Assembly: GCA_035541995.1 (NCBI GenBank)
Contig: DATKMG010000821.1
Span: 1 to 9,452, forward strand
DNA: 9,452 nucleotides
DNA from: DATKMG01 sp035541995
Lineage (GTDB): Bacteria > Acidobacteriota > Terriglobia > Versatilivoradales > Versatilivoraceae
Direction: 5' to 3'
Shown here piece after piece: positions 6,166-9,452 of the stretch (positions are counted from its first letter, which is position 1; the number at the start of each line of letters is the position of its first letter). A model generated the notes under the pieces. It had not been told where the DNA came from. It saw only the letters and a program-made list of their open reading frames with translations, and ran no database searches. The position numbers were made by a program, and so were the translations under genes.

Positions 6166-8562
6166 CTACCCCATCGTCACCAGGATATCATGGACCGATC
6201 CCGATTTCTGGGGCGGGATCGATCCCTTGACCGGCTTTCCGCCCAGTGTGATTGATTTGACGCCTTTTTGCACATGGTCCGGGTTCTTTACTTTAATATG
6301 AAACGTCGCACCGCGCCACTGGCGTTGAACCTCGAATTCTTCCCAGTCATGCGGAATGCAAGGATCAATCACCAGACCTTCGAAACTTAGCCTGACTCCC
6401 AAAATCCACTGAGTCGCCGCGACGTAAGCCCAGCCACCGCTCCCCGTCAGCCATGGATGCCTCGCCCGGCCGAAGGCCGTATGATCTTTTCCCATAATGA
6501 ACTGGCAGTAAGAGTAGGGTTCAGCCTCCCGGATTTCGATCATGTCGTTCTGATTGTAAGGAAGAATGGCATTGTAGAGCTTCATGGCCAGATCACCTCG
6601 TCCCAGCTTGCACTCAGCCACGATTGCCCACGGGTTCGGATGGCTAAAAATAGCTCCGTTTTCCTTGATCCCCCGGTATACGCGCGTCAAATAACCAATA
6701 TCATCGTCCGGTTTCGAAAAGGTCGGCCAACAGAGGTGGATTCCGTATTGTGAAGATAAATACTTGTGAATGGAATCCATAGCCTTGACGCCACGTTCCC
6801 GGGAAGCCACATCTGAAAGAACTGCCCAGCTATTGCTTTCCAGAAAGATCTTCCCGGCCTTGTTCCTGCGCGAACCGATCTTGATCCCCTTCCTGGTAAT
6901 CCCCCGGATATACCATTCTCCATCCCAAAGTTCCTTCTCACAGGCTGCCCTGACCTTTTCAGCCGTCCTAGTGTATTTCTTGACATCCGCATCTCGACCC
7001 AGGATCTTGGCTGCTTCAATAAAAGCCTGCAAAGCCCAGTGGTGCATGAACGAAACCATGGCACTTTCACCGCCACCGAGGTTTAAACAATCGTTCCAAT
7101 CTGCCCGCAAGCCTTTGCAGATGCCGGTCTTGCCCACGTGCCTGGCTGAAAAGTCAAGAGAGCGTTTCATGTGTTCGTAGACGGTTGCCTTACCTTTATC
7201 GGCAAAGGGAATCACAAAATCCAAAAAAGCCAGATCACCTGTCTCCTTGACGAATTCGCAAATCGTCGCGACAATCCAAAGTGCATCGTCCGAACAGACG
7301 TCCTTAATACCGTGGATTATGTCCTGGGGGCTCGGTGTCGGGACCACAGTCGGGAGCTTCACGCCGGGGAGCTTTTCTTCTCTTGGTTTGAAAACGTCGG
7401 GATCGAACAAATGAAGTCCGTATCCTGCACTGACCTGGCCATGCAGCAACTCGATGATGCGTTCCTTGCACTTTTCTGGATTAGTATGAACCACAGCCAT
7501 AACATCTTGTGATGTGTCACGGTAGCCCAGACCGTTACGTCCGCCCACTTCAATGAACGAAGCAAAACGCGACCACACGACACAAGTCTCCGCCTGGAGC
7601 AGGGTCCAGGTGTTAAGCATGGTGTTCATGCCTGGATGTGGTGTCTCACACTGGAACACGGCTAATTTCTTCTGCCAATATTGCCTGAGGTCGGCAAAAG
7701 CCTTGTCGACGGTGCTGAGTTTTGAATACTTCGTTCTGATCTTCTGGCCCTTTGAGCGGGGGCCGACCCCCAGCATGAAAATGAGCCGCTTCCCTTCACC
7801 AGAGGCCACAGTCATTTGCATGTGCAATGAACCGCAATGATTGCCGCCCAACTCGGAGCTGTTACTGCAGTACCCCCTCTCCACAGCCACCGGATTAGTC
7901 TCCGTCCGGTAAGGGCCGAGAAATCGGTCACGAGTGGAGTCGTAAGAATCTGGTTTAATGCTCGATGCAAAGTAGTGGTAAGTCCAAGGCTCGTAGAAAA
8001 AGTCGTATTCAATAATGCCATCCTGATAGTTTGATCCACTGGCATAAAGCGACATCTGAAGATTCTGGTTATCAATCTCGATATGGTGGAAAGAGAATTC
8101 GAGATAGGTGAAAACGCTAAGCTGGCGCGGCTTGCTGGTTAGGTTCTTGATCCGGACATCCCACAGTTCAACGTCATCCGAAAGAGGGACAAAGAGAATC
8201 TGATCGGCTAGAATCCCCTGGTACTCGCAGTGAAATTTGGAGTAGGAAAGACCGTGACGGCATTCATATCGAGCTTGGCTCAGGTCTTTGCCGACCGGCT
8301 GCCAGGAAAGTGACCAGTATTCCCCCGTCTCGTCATCTCGCAAGTAAACATAGTGCCCAGGCCGGTCCAGAGGCACGCCGTTCTGGCGGAAGCGAGTAAT
8401 TCGATGGTGTTCAGCAGAATTGTGAAATGAATACCCGCCGGCATTGTGTGAAATCACCGTGCATAGGTTTTTAACACCGAGATAGTTGGTCCAGGAAACT
8501 GGAATATCAGGACGTTGAATGACGTATTCCCTATTCTCATCGTCAAAAAAACCATAACGCAT
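6166..8562 (-). CDS. chbP: GH94 phosphorylase, probably N,N'-diacetylchitobiose phosphorylase
   Basis: GH94 inverting phosphorylases split beta-linked disaccharides with phosphate; the chitobiose enzyme gives GlcNAc-1-phosphate and GlcNAc in the cytosol. The 798-residue product matches family length (about 800). It starts with the typical MRYGFFDDENREYVI, then SHNAGGYSF (38-46). The donor-site R348 and D349 lie in GLGYRDTSQD, the general acid D491 in RADWNDCLN (486-494), followed by KENGAIFSHPNPW (633-645) and WLTGSGGWAY (704-713) with the phosphate-site H641 and T706. Segments such as SRFASFIEVGGRNGLGYRD, PTVVPTP and GIKDVCSDD recall the Vibrio chitobiose phosphorylase more than cellobiose phosphorylase; this is from memory, without alignment. 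The start ATG 8562 has AGAGG five bases upstream; the frame stays open for 63 more codons but those residues look non-coding. There is no signal peptide. Its divergent neighbour is an AmpG-like permease, which fits GlcNAc-disaccharide use. The GH94 call is certain; the substrate is less so. Confidence 0.85.
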   Translation of the reverse strand: MRYGFFDDENREYVIQRPDIPVSWTNYLGVKNLCTVISHNAGGYSFHNSAEHHRITRFRQNGVPLDRPGHYVYLRDDETGEYWSLSWQPVGKDLSQARYECRHGLSYSKFHCEYQGILADQILFVPLSDDVELWDVRIKNLTSKPRQLSVFTYLEFSFHHIEIDNQNLQMSLYASGSNYQDGIIEYDFFYEPWTYHYFASSIKPDSYDSTRDRFLGPYRTETNPVAVERGYCSNSSELGGNHCGSLHMQMTVASGEGKRLIFMLGVGPRSKGQKIRTKYSKLSTVDKAFADLRQYWQKKLAVFQCETPHPGMNTMLNTWTLLQAETCVVWSRFASFIEVGGRNGLGYRDTSQDVMAVVHTNPEKCKERIIELLHGQVSAGYGLHLFDPDVFKPREEKLPGVKLPTVVPTPSPQDIIHGIKDVCSDDALWIVATICEFVKETGDLAFLDFVIPFADKGKATVYEHMKRSLDFSARHVGKTGICKGLRADWNDCLNLGGGESAMVSFMHHWALQAFIEAAKILGRDADVKKYTRTAEKVRAACEKELWDGEWYIRGITRKGIKIGSRRNKAGKIFLESNSWAVLSDVASRERGVKAMDSIHKYLSSQYGIHLCWPTFSKPDDDIGYLTRVYRGIKENGAIFSHPNPWAIVAECKLGRGDLAMKLYNAILPYNQNDMIEIREAEPYSYCQFIMGKDHTAFGRARHPWLTGSGGWAYVAATQWILGVRLSFEGLVIDPCIPHDWEEFEVQRQWRGATFHIKVKNPDHVQKGVKSITLGGKPVKGSIPPQKSGSVHDILVTMG

Positions 8563-8815
8563 AGTCACCTCTGGATTCGATATTGATAATTGTTTGGATT
8601 TGTTTGATGGTTTAGGAGGTCGAGGAAAACCATAATCGCAGAAATCAACAGAATATTTCAGATCCCAAAACAGTTCCTGGCCATTTTGGTCTCGTCTTTC
8701 AAGAAATGAAAGAGTTTTAATATTGGCTGCCAAGCGCGATTCCAGCAGCAATTATGCTGATCTGATAGGCAAGTTGTGAGGAGATTTCGTGAGAATACCT
8801 TGAAAGGACCTTTTC
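8563..8815. other. Divergent regulatory region between GH94 and MFS genes
   Basis: This 253-base gap must hold both promoters, but I see no clear -35/-10 pair on either strand. Possible operator-like elements are CAGCA-ATTA-TGCTG (8746-8759), CTTTCA-agaaa-TGAAAG (8696-8712) and a 10-base-period direct repeat of TTGTTTG (8590-8596 and 8600-8606). The part next to GH94 is AT-rich. Confidence 0.4.
8567..8573 (-). promoter_or_regulatory. Ribosome binding site deciding the GH94 start
   Basis: AGAGGTG on the minus strand ends four bases before the ATG at 8562, the position where GH94 proteins normally begin. This argues against the longer frame that opens at 8751. Confidence 0.7.
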
Positions 8816-9452
8816 ATGGCCGTCAAAGTTTCTAAGCCAACGAACCCTGCCTTCTGGGTTCCCACCTTGTATTTTGCCGAAGGACTGCCATTTGTAGCCA
8901 TCAACGTAGTCTCGGTATTGATGTATAAAGTGATGAAAGTTCCCGATGCCCAAATTGCCTTCTTCACGACCCTGGTTATTTTCCCTTGGACGCTGAAGCC
9001 CTTATGGGGGCCGCTGCTGGAGATGTTTAAAACCAAAAAGCATTTTGTTGTAGCCACACAGTTCATCAGTGGTATCTCCTTTGGATTGCTGGCACTCACA
9101 CTGCCCTTGGATAGTTTTTTCAAATACTCTTTGGTCCTCTTCTCTATTATCGCGTTCAGTGGAGCGACACACGATATCGCCGGTGATGGGGTCTACATCA
9201 ACGTCCTTTCAGAAAAGGAACAAGCCGCATTTGTCGGCTGGCAGGGAGCTTTTTACAACATTGCCAAAGTGTTGTCACAGGGGGCGTTTGTTTATCTCGC
9301 CGGGCAACTTGAAAAATCGATGGGGATCACAAAAGCGTGGATGATCGTGATGGCCCTGTTCGGCGCTGTCATGCTCCTTCTCAGCTTGTATCACGCGAGA
9401 ATGCTGCCGTCCGGCGGGGTTTCCGGGCAAGTAAAGTCAGCCCAGGAGGCCT
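8816..9452 (+). CDS. MFS permease, PAT/AmpG-like, N-terminal part (runs off window)
   Basis: This is the first 212 residues of a major facilitator permease; the gene continues past the window edge. The N-terminal FWVPTLYFAEGLPFVAIN (13-30) and the later FPWTLKPLWGPLLE and ATHDIAGDGVYINVL segments are typical of the peptide-acetyl-CoA/AmpG branch of MFS. AmpG itself imports GlcNAc-anhydro-muropeptides. About six membrane helices can be seen (roughly residues 13-36, 46-68, 76-97, 103-122, 140-162, 172-193), followed by the start of a polar central loop, so this is the first half of a 12-helix protein. ATG 8816 has AAGGA (8804-8808) seven bases upstream, a good site. It is divergent from the GH94 phosphorylase, which suggests it imports the disaccharide that enzyme splits (inference). 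The family call is good; the substrate is not shown by sequence. Confidence 0.85.
   Translation, partial: MAVKVSKPTNPAFWVPTLYFAEGLPFVAINVVSVLMYKVMKVPDAQIAFFTTLVIFPWTLKPLWGPLLEMFKTKKHFVVATQFISGISFGLLALTLPLDSFFKYSLVLFSIIAFSGATHDIAGDGVYINVLSEKEQAAFVGWQGAFYNIAKVLSQGAFVYLAGQLEKSMGITKAWMIVMALFGAVMLLLSLYHARMLPSGGVSGQVKSAQEA

Noticed and set aside
8563..8751. 63 extra in-frame codons upstream of the GH94 start.
   Set aside because: The family begins at the MRYGFFDD methionine, which has its own good ribosome site; the extra residues match nothing and the DNA is AT-rich intergenic in character.
8774..8801. TTGTGA with TACCTT as a promoter for the MFS gene.
   Set aside because: It would start transcription inside or after the ribosome binding site at 8804-8808, and the hexamers are poor.

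Overview
The window looks like chromosomal DNA of a free-living Gram-negative-type bacterium with roughly balanced base composition. It holds house-keeping and vitamin genes, no phage or transposase genes, canonical Shine-Dalgarno sites and one perfect sigma-70-type promoter. The mix of uvrA, an ALG5-like glycosyltransferase, pdxJ, bioY and a GH94 phosphorylase would fit Acidobacteriota or a similar environmental lineage, but nothing in the sequence fixes the phylum.

Layout, left to right. Bases 96-3125 (minus) carry a complete uvrA (UvrABC excinuclease, subunit A) with a TTG start, a good ribosome site and a consensus promoter at 3244-3273. A 305-base divergent region (3126-3430) holds this promoter, a long GC-rich stem-loop (3300-3345) and a weaker plus-strand promoter candidate. 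Plus-strand genes follow: a family-2 glycosyltransferase resembling polyprenyl-phosphate glucosyl/mannosyl transferases (3431-4162) and, 8 bases later, pdxJ (4171-4902), the last step of pyridoxine 5'-phosphate synthesis. Two hairpins close this operon where it meets a convergent minus-strand gene for a small four-cysteine zinc-ribbon-like protein of unknown function (4952-5320).

Behind that gene lie two facing REP-like palindromes (5379-5484). They have the same length, loop and 5' tag but different, fully compensated stem bases. Then comes bioY (minus, 5497-6111), the substrate-binding membrane subunit of an ECF-type biotin transporter, and immediately upstream of it a full GH94 phosphorylase (minus, 6166-8562) that most resembles N,N'-diacetylchitobiose phosphorylase. 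Across a 253-base divergent region, a PAT/AmpG-like MFS permease begins (plus, 8816 onward) and runs off the window.

How the genes may work together. The permease and phosphorylase read as a small uptake-plus-phosphorolysis unit for a GlcNAc-containing disaccharide (inference). bioY may be cotranscribed behind the phosphorylase. pdxJ and the glycosyltransferase form a second, functionally mixed operon. uvrA stands alone with its own strong promoter. I found no wholly new multi-gene system. The least explained items are the REP-like pair, the stem-loop between the divergent promoters, and the zinc-ribbon protein.
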